Source: Thermoleophilaceae bacterium (lineage in GTDB: Bacteria; Actinomycetota; Thermoleophilia; Solirubrobacterales; Thermoleophilaceae). Taken from it: a stretch of 6,611 bases of DNA. Shown here one piece after another: positions 1-5,168 of this stretch. The DNA is taken from assembly GCA_013696425.1 (NCBI GenBank), contig JACCYP010000200.1, positions 1-6,611 on the forward strand, written 5' to 3'. Position 1 is the stretch's first letter. Every line of letters begins with the position of its first letter. The notes under the pieces are model-generated. The model searched no databases. It was not told the origin of the DNA and was given only the letters and a program-made list of their open reading frames with translations. Both the position numbers and the translations under genes were made by a program.

Positions 1-2
1 GA

Positions 3-152
3 GCTCGGACGCGCGCCGGCGCCGCTTCGCGCCCAGGGGGAGAAGCGCTCCTGGCGCCCGCGCCCGCGCCTCCCGCGCCCGCGCCTCCCGCGTCCGCTCC
101 GGCGCCGCACAAGTGCTTGAGAGTCCACCCGGGCTCCCCGGATGAACTCTGA
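3..152 (+). CDS. Possible 3' end of an upstream gene (Pro/Ala-rich tail), partial
   Basis: This frame is open from the window edge to a TGA at 150-152. It would encode a C-terminal tail rich in Pro and Ala, with the pentapeptide APAPP occurring twice in tandem and then a degenerate copy. If real, it overlaps the next gene by 11 bases, which fits the tight packing seen downstream. A second frame is also open to a TGA at 143-145, which would give a 4-base ATGA overlap, but that peptide is almost all Arg, Ala and Ser, as expected of a shadow frame. No domain is visible and I do not recognise the protein. The stretch could equally be non-coding, so this is a weak call. Confidence 0.3.
   Translation, partial: ARTRAGAASRPGGEALLAPAPAPPAPAPPASAPAPHKCLRVHPGSPDEL
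60..100 (+). repeat. Short GC-rich tandem repeat, 15-base unit
   Basis: The 15-base unit GCGCCCGCGCCTCCC occurs at 60-74 and again at 75-89, followed by a shorter diverged copy at about 90-100. The unit length is a multiple of three and in one frame encodes APAPP. That is compatible with a flexible Pro/Ala linker or tail in the possible upstream gene. Confidence 0.7.
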
Positions 153-870
153 GGACCGCTTCGGCGACCTCGGCGGGCCGAAGAAGTCCGCCGCGGAGCG
201 CTTCGAGGAGCTCGACGAGCGCGAGCCGGAGAAGCCGGAGAAGAAATCGTCCGGCCCGGCCCGGCCCTCGAGCGTCTATTCGTGGGTGGTCGGGGTCGTG
301 TTCCTGATCGTGGCGATCCTCGTCGCGCTGAACACGATCCCCGACTCCGGTGAATCGCTGCGCGGCCCCGACAAGGGCAGACCGACCCCCGTGTTCGCGG
401 CGCCGAGCGCGTTCGGCACGCTCGACGGTGACGCGAACCTGAAGCAGAGGGCCGGCGACGGGAGCGCGGCCAATACGACGCCTGCCTGCGACGTGGACGA
501 GCCCGGGGTCGTGAACCTGTGCGACTACCGGGGAAAGAAGCCGATCGTGCTCACGATGACATTTCTGACGGCCGCCGACTGCGAGCCCCAGCTCGACCGC
601 GTCGAGCGGGTGCGACGCGAGTTCCCGGAGGTGGCCTTCGTGGGCGTGGTCAGTGGCGAGAAACGCGAGCGCGTCGCGGCGCTCGCGCGGAAGCGCCGGT
701 GGGGGTTCCCGATCGCGGTCGATCCTGACGGCGGGGTCACGAACCTGTTTCGGATCGGAGGCTGCCCCACGACGGTGATCGTCGGTAAGGACGGCCGTGT
801 TCAGCAGACCGATCTCGGGGAGCTCAGCGAGGCGCAGCTGCGGGCCACGGCGGAGCGGCTCTCGGGATGA
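142..870 (+). CDS. Membrane-anchored thioredoxin-fold (redoxin/TlpA-like) protein lacking CxxC
   Basis: A 242-residue protein. Residues 1-45 are charged and cytoplasmic-looking, with an Asp/Glu/Lys-rich stretch. One hydrophobic segment at about 46-64 should act as a signal anchor, placing the rest outside the membrane. Residues from about 115 to 240 resemble a thioredoxin fold: a strand ending in a Phe-Leu-Thr segment, C147 where the nucleophilic Cys of TlpA-like proteins sits, a predicted helix, and a G-G-C-P-T-T turn (206-211) matching the cis-Pro loop, followed by a strand and a K-D-G-R turn. The usual second active-site Cys is replaced: the motif reads C-E-P-Q. Cys also occur at 116, 127 and 208. 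By family it would act in extracytoplasmic thiol or peroxide chemistry; the exact reaction is unknown. There is no clear Shine-Dalgarno sequence. ATG 142 is chosen as the first start in the frame before a plausible N-terminus. The gene overlaps its neighbour by ATGA. Confidence 0.85.
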   Translation: MNSEDRFGDLGGPKKSAAERFEELDEREPEKPEKKSSGPARPSSVYSWVVGVVFLIVAILVALNTIPDSGESLRGPDKGRPTPVFAAPSAFGTLDGDANLKQRAGDGSAANTTPACDVDEPGVVNLCDYRGKKPIVLTMTFLTAADCEPQLDRVERVRREFPEVAFVGVVSGEKRERVAALARKRRWGFPIAVDPDGGVTNLFRIGGCPTTVIVGKDGRVQQTDLGELSEAQLRATAERLSG

Positions 871-1517
871 GCACGCCTGAGCCGGATCTGCGGTGGGCGG
901 AGGTGGCCGAGGACCTGGCCGCCGAGTTCCCGGCGCTCGGGCTCGCCTTCGTGGTGATCCCGGCAACCCCGGGCCGGACGCCGCCGGGGCTCCGGCGCCG
1001 GCTTAAGGACATGAGCAATCGCTACTCGGGTGCGCGCGCGGTGAACCTGCGCCAGGAGCCGATCCCGTGGGCCTACCGGGTGTTCTTCCGGCAGGTGGGG
1101 ATCGACCCGGATGAGTCGCCGACACCCGTGGAGGCGATCTCGCTCGAGCGCATGCGCGCGGGCGAGTTCAAGAGCCGCAATCTCGTGGACGACGCGCTGC
1201 TGTGCGCGACGATGGACACGGGCGTCGCGGTCTTCGCCTTCGACGCCGACGAGGTTTCCGGCGCCCCTCGCCTGGACCTCACTCCGAAGAACCGCCAGCT
1301 CGTGATCAGCGACGACGACGGAGTGGTGGCCGAGCTGTTCGGGCGCCGCGATCAGAGCATCGGTGTGACCGATCAGACCCGCTCGATCATGCTCTGCGCG
1401 CCAAGGGTGAAGGGTGTGCCCGAGGTGAGCGTCCAGGAGGCGCTCTGGGTGGCCTCGGACCTGCTTGCCGCTGGTACCCTGGGGAAGAGTGCTGGAGGTG
1501 ACCACACGTCCCGGTAG
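867..1517 (+). CDS. Stand-alone B3/B4 tRNA-binding/editing domain protein (PheRS-beta B3/4-like)
   Basis: A 216-residue protein that resembles the B3/B4 domain of the phenylalanyl-tRNA synthetase beta chain without the rest of the enzyme. Supporting features are the run around residues 69-94 (A-Y-R-V-F-F, then a G-I-D-P-D-E-S-P-T-P-V-E-A turn and helix) and the N-L-V-D-D-A-L-L-C-A-T segment (105-115) leading into an A-V-F-A-F-D-A-D strand (121-128). This is the usual architecture of solo B3/4 proteins, which are about 210-240 residues long. In PheRS the domain hydrolyses mischarged Tyr-tRNA(Phe). Solo versions are suspected of tRNA or amino-acid quality control, but their role is mostly unproven, so a trans-editing function here is inference. 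The protein has no signal peptide or membrane segment. It starts inside the stop region of the redoxin gene (ATGA overlap) and its end overlaps the next gene by 20 bases, pointing to translational coupling. Confidence 0.82.
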   Translation: MSTPEPDLRWAEVAEDLAAEFPALGLAFVVIPATPGRTPPGLRRRLKDMSNRYSGARAVNLRQEPIPWAYRVFFRQVGIDPDESPTPVEAISLERMRAGEFKSRNLVDDALLCATMDTGVAVFAFDADEVSGAPRLDLTPKNRQLVISDDDGVVAELFGRRDQSIGVTDQTRSIMLCAPRVKGVPEVSVQEALWVASDLLAAGTLGKSAGGDHTSR

Positions 1518-2151
1518 CACCCCGCTCGGCTTCCTCCCGGAAGTGGAGACGGATGAGTGTGCCGCGCGCCGGACGCTGCTCGACCAGATCGCGAAGATGG
1601 AGAGAGAGCTCTCCTCGCTGTTCTGCGCATCGTTCCCGCGCACCGGATTCGAGTGGGGAGTGGCCAGCCGCGGAGGGCCGCGCCTGCTGAATCTCTCCGA
1701 GCTCGAGCAGCTGCGCGACGATCTCGCGCGCCGGCTCGAGGACACGCGCCGCGCACTCTCAGACCGCACCTTCCTCGAGGAGCAGAACCGCGTGCTGATC
1801 GAGCGGATGATGCTCGAGCCCGCGAATTACAAGTGGGTGCGCGTCCAGAACGCCGACATCGGCCTGCCGGGCTGCAAGAGCTGGCACGTGCGGCCGCGCC
1901 TCGGGATCATCGGCATGCTCGCCGGCTGGTGGCACGTCAAGATCAGTTCAGGCTGCCCCTTAGCCACCCAACACCTGGTGGCTGCAAACCTGCGCCTCGC
2001 TGCGTCATCGGCCCTCGGCTTGGCCCACCAAGCCTTCGGGCCTCTTCCTTGCGATGTCTACGATGCTGGCCCGGCGCCAGCCGATGCCAGTGCTTGGTTT
2101 TCGCGCACCAGCTGTCGGGTGGCGACTGAGGGTCATGGGAAAACGTTCTAG
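1498..2151 (+). CDS. Conserved-looking protein of unknown function with coiled-coil and Cys-containing C-terminal region
   Basis: I chose GTG 1498 because a GGGGAAGAG Shine-Dalgarno-like run ends 9 bases upstream. In-frame GTG 1489 and TTG 1465 are alternatives. Residues 20-42 and 67-105 are heptad-like charged helices (probably coiled coil). Residues 106-156 look like the conserved core: an aromatic Y-K-W-V-R-V segment, G-L-P-G-C at 122-126, W-H-V-R-P-R-L-G at 129-136, a short hydrophobic stretch with W144/W145, and S-S-G-C-P-L-A at 150-156. C126 and C153 could bind metal or form a disulfide, but no known domain can be assigned. After about residue 156 the character changes abruptly: codons such as TTA, CAA, CTT and AGT appear, GC drops, and three hairpins lie within the DNA. 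The native protein may therefore end near 1960, with a +1-frame TAG at 1961-1963. The start overlaps the B3/4 gene; the annotated end overlaps the next gene by 17 bases. Confidence 0.7.
   Translation: MTTRPGSTPLGFLPEVETDECAARRTLLDQIAKMERELSSLFCASFPRTGFEWGVASRGGPRLLNLSELEQLRDDLARRLEDTRRALSDRTFLEEQNRVLIERMMLEPANYKWVRVQNADIGLPGCKSWHVRPRLGIIGMLAGWWHVKISSGCPLATQHLVAANLRLAASSALGLAHQAFGPLPCDVYDAGPAPADASAWFSRTSCRVATEGHGKTF
1962..1983. repeat. Perfect inverted repeat (7-base arms, 8-base loop)
   Basis: AGCCACC at 1962-1968 pairs perfectly with GGTGGCT at 1977-1983 around an 8-base loop. It begins at the point where the 1498-2151 frame loses coding character and directly overlaps the +1-frame TAG at 1961-1963. 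Another hairpin lies further on at 2065-2081 (GCTGGC / GCCAGC, 5-base loop). Such structures are more typical of a 3' untranslated region than of a protein-coding segment. Confidence 0.6.
2010..2050 (+). terminator. Terminator-like hairpin with a pyrimidine-rich tail
   Basis: GGCTTGG (2017-2023) pairs perfectly with CCAAGCC (2028-2034) around the four-base loop CCCA. Outer arms GGCCC (2010-2014) and GGGCC (2038-2042) add five more pairs across a small internal loop. The stem is followed by TCTTCCTT, a pyrimidine-rich but not pure T tract. It resembles an imperfect intrinsic terminator for the upstream three-gene run. It would sit inside the 1498-2151 reading frame as annotated, which is a reason to doubt that frame's last 60 codons. 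Alternatively it only weakens transcription of the downstream genes or stabilises the upstream mRNA 3' end. Confidence 0.45.
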
Positions 2152-2680
2152 GAAGAGAGGCGACGCGCCTCCCAGTGGCAGCCCCTCCGGCGGCGGCGCG
2201 AGCACGTCCAACCGCGCGGAGCGCGACGAGGCCCGCCGACGGCGTGCGGCGAATGCGAGCTCGGGCGCCGAGCCCGCCGCTCTCTCATCCCCGCGCCGGC
2301 GCCGGCCGGGGGAGCGCCCGCCGGCTCCGTGGGGGAACTTCCCGCTCACCGAGCTCACGGTCCTGATCGCGATCGTGATCGGCGTGATCGGCGCCATCAC
2401 CGGTGGCGGCCAGGGCCGGACGATGCTCGTCGGCGCGATGGTGCTCGGCTCCCTGGGCGGCCTCGAGCTCTCGATCCGGGAGCACTTCGCGGGCTTTCGC
2501 TCGCACACCACGCTGCTCGCGGGCGCGTGCACGGTCGTCACGATCCTGCTCGTCTTCCTCGTGGCGACGACACTGCCCGCCTACGTGCCGCTGATCGTCG
2601 GCGCACTGGTGTTCGGCGGCGCGTTCTTCGTGCTGCGCGAGACCTTCAAGCGTCGCTCCGGCGGTCTCGGCTTCCGCTGA
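2135..2680 (+). CDS. Small integral membrane protein with four predicted helices, unknown function
   Basis: A 181-residue protein. Residues 1-65 form a basic, low-complexity cytoplasmic tail rich in Arg, Ser, Pro and Ala, opening with a Lys/Arg cluster. Residues from 70 on are hydrophobic, with probable membrane helices at about 71-89, 96-112, 124-147 and 149-167, short loops between, and a basic C-terminus (K-R-R near 172-174), so both ends are predicted inside the cell by the positive-inside rule. I recognise no catalytic or transport motif and assign no function. ATG 2135 is preferred over an upstream in-frame ATG at 2054 because the first 27 codons from 2054 lie in a hairpin-rich segment and read as random. 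A GAGGG lies just upstream of 2135 but only two bases away, so initiation may be weak or coupled. The stop TGA overlaps the next ATG by one base. Confidence 0.75.
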   Translation: MGKRSRKRGDAPPSGSPSGGGASTSNRAERDEARRRRAANASSGAEPAALSSPRRRRPGERPPAPWGNFPLTELTVLIAIVIGVIGAITGGGQGRTMLVGAMVLGSLGGLELSIREHFAGFRSHTTLLAGACTVVTILLVFLVATTLPAYVPLIVGALVFGGAFFVLRETFKRRSGGLGFR

Positions 2681-3141
2681 TGGAGGCCGGTGGGCAGAAG
2701 CGCCTTCAGATCACGGGCATCCACCACGTGACGCTGATCTGCGCATCGCTCGAGCGCTCCGCCCCCTTCTACCGCGACGTGCTCGGGCTGCGGATCGTCG
2801 AGGAGACCGTGAACGAGGACGATCCCACCGCGCGCCATTTCTTCTTCGGGGACGCGGCCGGGGCTCCGGGCACGGTTGTTTCGCTGATCGAGTACCCGCA
2901 GATGGAGGAGGCGCGCGTGGGTCGGGGAGGCACCCACCATCTCGCGCTCAGCGTGGAATCGGCAGAGGAGCTCGAGGGCTGGCGGGCCTGGCTCGGCTCA
3001 CAGGGGGTACAGGCGACCGAGGTGCTCGACCGGACCTACTTCCACTCGATCTACCTGCGCGACCCCGACGGTCACATCATCGAGATCGCCACCCGCGGAC
3101 CTGGGTTTGGCCCGCGGGTGGAAAGCTCTCAGCTCGCGTAG
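2680..3141 (+). CDS. VOC-superfamily (glyoxalase/extradiol dioxygenase-like) protein
   Basis: A 153-residue, single-module vicinal-oxygen-chelate protein with the two beta-alpha-beta-beta-beta repeats of the fold. The first repeat starts I-H-H-V-T-L (14-19) with a helix containing the typical F-Y-R-D-V-L-G-L run (30-37). The second starts T-H-H-L-A-L (85-90) and ends R-D-P-D-G-H-I-I-E-I (127-136). H16, H87 and E135 sit where the family places its metal ligands, so a divalent-metal enzyme is likely. The family includes glyoxalase I, extradiol dioxygenases, epimerases and antibiotic-resistance proteins; the substrate cannot be read from sequence. The start overlaps the membrane-protein stop by one base (TGATG), implying translational coupling. 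The 3' end overlaps the oppositely oriented IHF-like gene by 13 bases, with no terminator visible between them. Confidence 0.88.
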   Translation: MEAGGQKRLQITGIHHVTLICASLERSAPFYRDVLGLRIVEETVNEDDPTARHFFFGDAAGAPGTVVSLIEYPQMEEARVGRGGTHHLALSVESAEELEGWRAWLGSQGVQATEVLDRTYFHSIYLRDPDGHIIEIATRGPGFGPRVESSQLA

Positions 3142-3509
3142 ACGAGCTCTCCCGACACACGCGGTGCCGGCATCGACTGCATGGGGGTGCTGTGCTGCGG
3201 TTCGAGAACCGCCGCCAGTGCGGCGCGCTGACGGTCGGTCAGCGTGCCGATGCGCTTGTTCTCCGGGATTCCCAGACCAAGCAGGATCCGGCGGGATCGG
3301 GTCCGGCCCCAGCGCCGCTGACTCATCAGCAGCTCGAGGATCGACATGCTCTCCGCCTCCCAGGGTCTATCTAGAACTATCTGGGCCACGCTCTCCTCCT
3401 GAGCTGCAACACGACGCTTCATCGCTGCCCGCGCCAAGCGGACTCGATTAGCGCGCTGCAGCGCCTGAAGATGCTGCGGTCCAGCGCCTACCATGGCGTT
3501 TTCTTCCAT
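3129..3509 (-). CDS. Actinobacterial integration host factor-like DNA-binding protein (mIHF/sIHF family)
   Basis: A 126-residue basic protein related to the mycobacterial/streptomycete IHF family of nucleoid-associated proteins, which bind DNA through a helix-two-turn-helix and influence chromosome architecture. An N-terminal helix (about 11-38, rich in Arg, Ala, Leu) is followed by a linker. The DNA-binding core is at 54-102: S-I-L-E-L-L, then R-W-G-R-T-R-S-R-R-I-L (66-76), L-G-I-P-E-N-K-R-I-G-T-L (79-90), and a final R-Q-R-A-A-L-A-A helix. A Pro/Ser tail of about 25 residues extends past the core. ATG 3509 is chosen for a GGGGAGGA Shine-Dalgarno sequence at 3513-3520; an inner ATG at 3494 and a GTG at 3551 are alternatives. 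GC is visibly lower than in the flanking genes. In other actinobacteria the family gene usually neighbours guanylate kinase; here it is convergent with a VOC gene and divergent from pyruvate kinase, so this may be a second copy. Confidence 0.85.
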   Translation of the reverse strand: MEENAMVGAGPQHLQALQRANRVRLARAAMKRRVAAQEESVAQIVLDRPWEAESMSILELLMSQRRWGRTRSRRILLGLGIPENKRIGTLTDRQRAALAAVLEPQHSTPMQSMPAPRVSGELVYAS

Positions 3510-3571
3510 CCATCCTCCCCGCTTCTCACTCGTTATTTCCACGCGGCGCACCCAGGGCCAGGCGATGCCGC

Positions 3572-3616
3572 GTCCCTCACCACCGCCGGTCCCGGACTGC
3601 GAACCGGCGAAGGGAC
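3572..3616. repeat. Two-tier inverted repeat at the IHF-like gene's predicted transcription start
   Basis: GTCCCT (3572-3577) pairs with AGGGAC (3611-3616), and nested inside it CGCCGGT (3584-3590) pairs with ACCGGCG (3603-3609) around a 12-base loop. The outer right arm covers the predicted transcription start of the reverse-strand promoter. The element could be an operator or a 5' leader hairpin. Its position suggests control of the IHF-like gene, but no binding protein can be named. Confidence 0.55.
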
Positions 3617-3617
3617 G

Positions 3618-3646
3618 AACCTAGGCCCGTGTTCACGAGCGGTCAA
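3618..3646 (-). promoter_or_regulatory. Sigma70-type promoter for the IHF-like gene
   Basis: Read on the reverse strand there is TTGACC (3646-3641), a spacer of exactly 17 bases, and TAGGTT (3623-3618). These match the housekeeping -35 consensus and the actinobacterial TANNNT -10 pattern. The predicted start of transcription is near 3611, leaving a leader of about 100 bases before ATG 3509. Confidence 0.65.
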
Positions 3647-3666
3647 CATCTTGTCCGCCCGGCCAA

Positions 3667-3692
3667 CCGCTAAGAGCGGGCTTTTTCTTTTT
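3667..3692 (+). terminator. Forward-facing hairpin followed by a T-tract
   Basis: CCGCT (3667-3671) and AGCGG (3675-3679) form a short stem with a 3-base loop, followed by a run of eleven pyrimidines, ten of them T, at 3682-3692. The polarity works only for forward transcripts. No forward gene ends nearby, so it may stop read-through from the operon ending at 3141, or shield the pyruvate kinase promoter. The stem is short, which limits confidence. Confidence 0.45.
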
Positions 3693-3720
3693 GACTCACA
3701 TACGCGTTGATTTGTGCATA
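3691..3720 (+). promoter_or_regulatory. Possible promoter of the pyruvate kinase operon
   Basis: TTGACT at 3691-3696 is a good -35 candidate. The best -10 candidate is TGCATA at 3715-3720, with an 18-base spacer, and it is a poor match. Transcription would start near 3727, giving a leader of only about a dozen bases with no Shine-Dalgarno sequence, so translation could be nearly leaderless. The assignment rests mainly on the -35 box and its position. Confidence 0.35.
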
Positions 3721-3739
3721 CGTGGACAATCCTCCGTCC

Positions 3740-5155
3740 ATGCGCTCCACGAAGATCGTCGCCACCATCGGCCCCGCCTCGCGGGAGCCCGCAATCCTCG
3801 AGGAGATGATCCGGGCCGGGGTCGACGTCTGCCGGCTGAACTTCGCCCACGGCAACCTCGAGGAGCACCGCGCGATGATCGGCGTGATCCGCGCCGCCGC
3901 CGAGCGCTGCGGCCGCGAGGTAGCCGTGCTCCAGGACGTGCCCGGGCCGAAGCTGCGGCTCGGGGCGATCGCCGGCGGGATGACGGAGCTCACCACCGGC
4001 TCGGCACTCGTGCTCACCGAGGAAGAGGTGGAGGGAGACGAGACGCGGCTGGCCGTGGCGTTCAAGGGGATCGACGAGCTTCTCGGCATCGGCGACGTGG
4101 CCTACCTCGCCGACGGCGCCATCCGGCTGCGCGTAAAGGAGGTGCGCCCTGGGGAGGTCGAGACCGAGGTCGAGGTGGGCGGTCACGTCGTGTCCCGCCA
4201 GGGCATGAACCTCCCGAACGTCACCGTCTCGCTGCCGGCCGTGAGCGAGGCCGACCTCGAGATGATCCGCGCCGGGGTGGAGATGGGGGTCGATGCGATC
4301 GCCCTCTCCTTCGTGCGCCGCAAGGAGGATCTCGACCCGGTGCGCAAGGTCCTGCGCGACCTCGGCAGCGACATCCCACTGATCGCGAAGATCGAGAAGC
4401 CCCAGGCCGCCGCGAACGCCGAGGAGGTGATCGAGGCCGCCGACGGTCTGATGGTGGCGCGTGGAGACCTCGGCATCGAGCTGCCGGTCGAGCAGGTGCC
4501 GCTGGTCCAGAAGAAGCTGCTCACCGTGGCCGGCCGCAAGGCGCGCCCGGCGATCACGGCCACCCACATGCTCGAGTCGATGGTGTCCTCGACCCGGCCG
4601 ACGCGGGCGGAGGTCACCGACGTCGCGAATGCGATCTTCGACGGCACCGACGCCGTGATGCTCTCCCAGGAGACCGCGATCGGGAAGCACCCGGTGAAGG
4701 CCGTCGAGATGATGGCGGCGATCGCCGAGGCCACCGAGCGTGAGCTGCCCTACGGGCGCTGGCTCGTGGAGCGGGTCGAGACCCGCGACGACGACGAGGC
4801 CACGATCGCCTACGGCGCCGTCGGGGCGATCTACTCGCTCGGCCTGAAGGCGCTGGTGTGCCCGACCTATTCGGGGCGCACGGCGCGGATGATCTCCGCA
4901 CGGCGGCCGGAGGCGCCGGTGCTCGCGCTGTCCCCGCGCGTGCAGGTCGTGCGCCGCTGCAACCTCTACTGGGGCGTGGTGCCGCGCCTGCGCGACGAGG
5001 CCGAGCGGACCACCGAGGACCTGATGGCGGCATCGGTGGACGAGGCGGTGGAGGCCGGCCTAGCGGCCTGGGGCGACAAGATCGGCATCACAGCCGGCCT
5101 GCCCATGGGCCGCGTGGGCGGGACGAACCCGTTCAAGGTCCACACGATCGCTTGA
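3740..5155 (+). CDS. pyk: Pyruvate kinase
   Basis: A 471-residue cytoplasmic enzyme converting phosphoenolpyruvate and ADP to pyruvate and ATP, the last step of glycolysis. Length and order are standard: barrel start K-I-V-A-T-I-G-P-A-S (5-14), R-L-N-F-A-H-G (32-38) with the PEP-binding Arg, B domain at about 72-165, and the active-site segment A-K-I-E-K (216-220) with catalytic K217 and metal ligand E219. R-G-D-L-G (241-245) supplies metal ligand D243, and A-T-H-M-L-E-S-M (274-281) supplies T275. The C-terminal domain runs from about 350 to 471. D-V-P-G-P-K-L-R (66-73) carries Lys (K71) where K+-dependent enzymes have Glu, which by family knowledge predicts K+ independence. ATG 3740 matches the usual N-terminus; TTG 3707 and GTG 3722 are in-frame alternatives. 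There is no Shine-Dalgarno sequence upstream. It is the first gene of a likely three-gene operon. Confidence 0.97.
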   Translation: MRSTKIVATIGPASREPAILEEMIRAGVDVCRLNFAHGNLEEHRAMIGVIRAAAERCGREVAVLQDVPGPKLRLGAIAGGMTELTTGSALVLTEEEVEGDETRLAVAFKGIDELLGIGDVAYLADGAIRLRVKEVRPGEVETEVEVGGHVVSRQGMNLPNVTVSLPAVSEADLEMIRAGVEMGVDAIALSFVRRKEDLDPVRKVLRDLGSDIPLIAKIEKPQAAANAEEVIEAADGLMVARGDLGIELPVEQVPLVQKKLLTVAGRKARPAITATHMLESMVSSTRPTRAEVTDVANAIFDGTDAVMLSQETAIGKHPVKAVEMMAAIAEATERELPYGRWLVERVETRDDDEATIAYGAVGAIYSLGLKALVCPTYSGRTARMISARRPEAPVLALSPRVQVVRRCNLYWGVVPRLRDEAERTTEDLMAASVDEAVEAGLAAWGDKIGITAGLPMGRVGGTNPFKVHTIA

Positions 5156-5168
5156 GGGCCGGCGCCGC

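Noticed and set aside
801..1769. Long reverse-strand open frame of 322 codons
   Set aside because: It lies opposite two well-supported forward genes, is dominated by Arg, Ser and His, and shows no domain; long antisense frames are routine at this GC content.
2054..2134. Upstream ATG extension of the small membrane protein gene
   Set aside because: The 27 extra codons lie in a hairpin-rich, non-coding-looking stretch without a ribosome binding site; ATG 2135 gives a sensible Lys/Arg-rich N-terminus.
3540..3690. Possible tRNA or riboswitch between the IHF-like and pyruvate kinase genes
   Set aside because: A GGTTCG segment on the reverse strand suggested a T-arm, but the loop has the wrong size and no cloverleaf or known riboswitch core can be drawn.
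3533..4690. Long reverse-strand open frame of 385 codons opposite pyruvate kinase
   Set aside because: The forward frame is unmistakably pyruvate kinase; the reverse product is a His/Gly/Asp/Leu-rich shadow with no recognisable motif.
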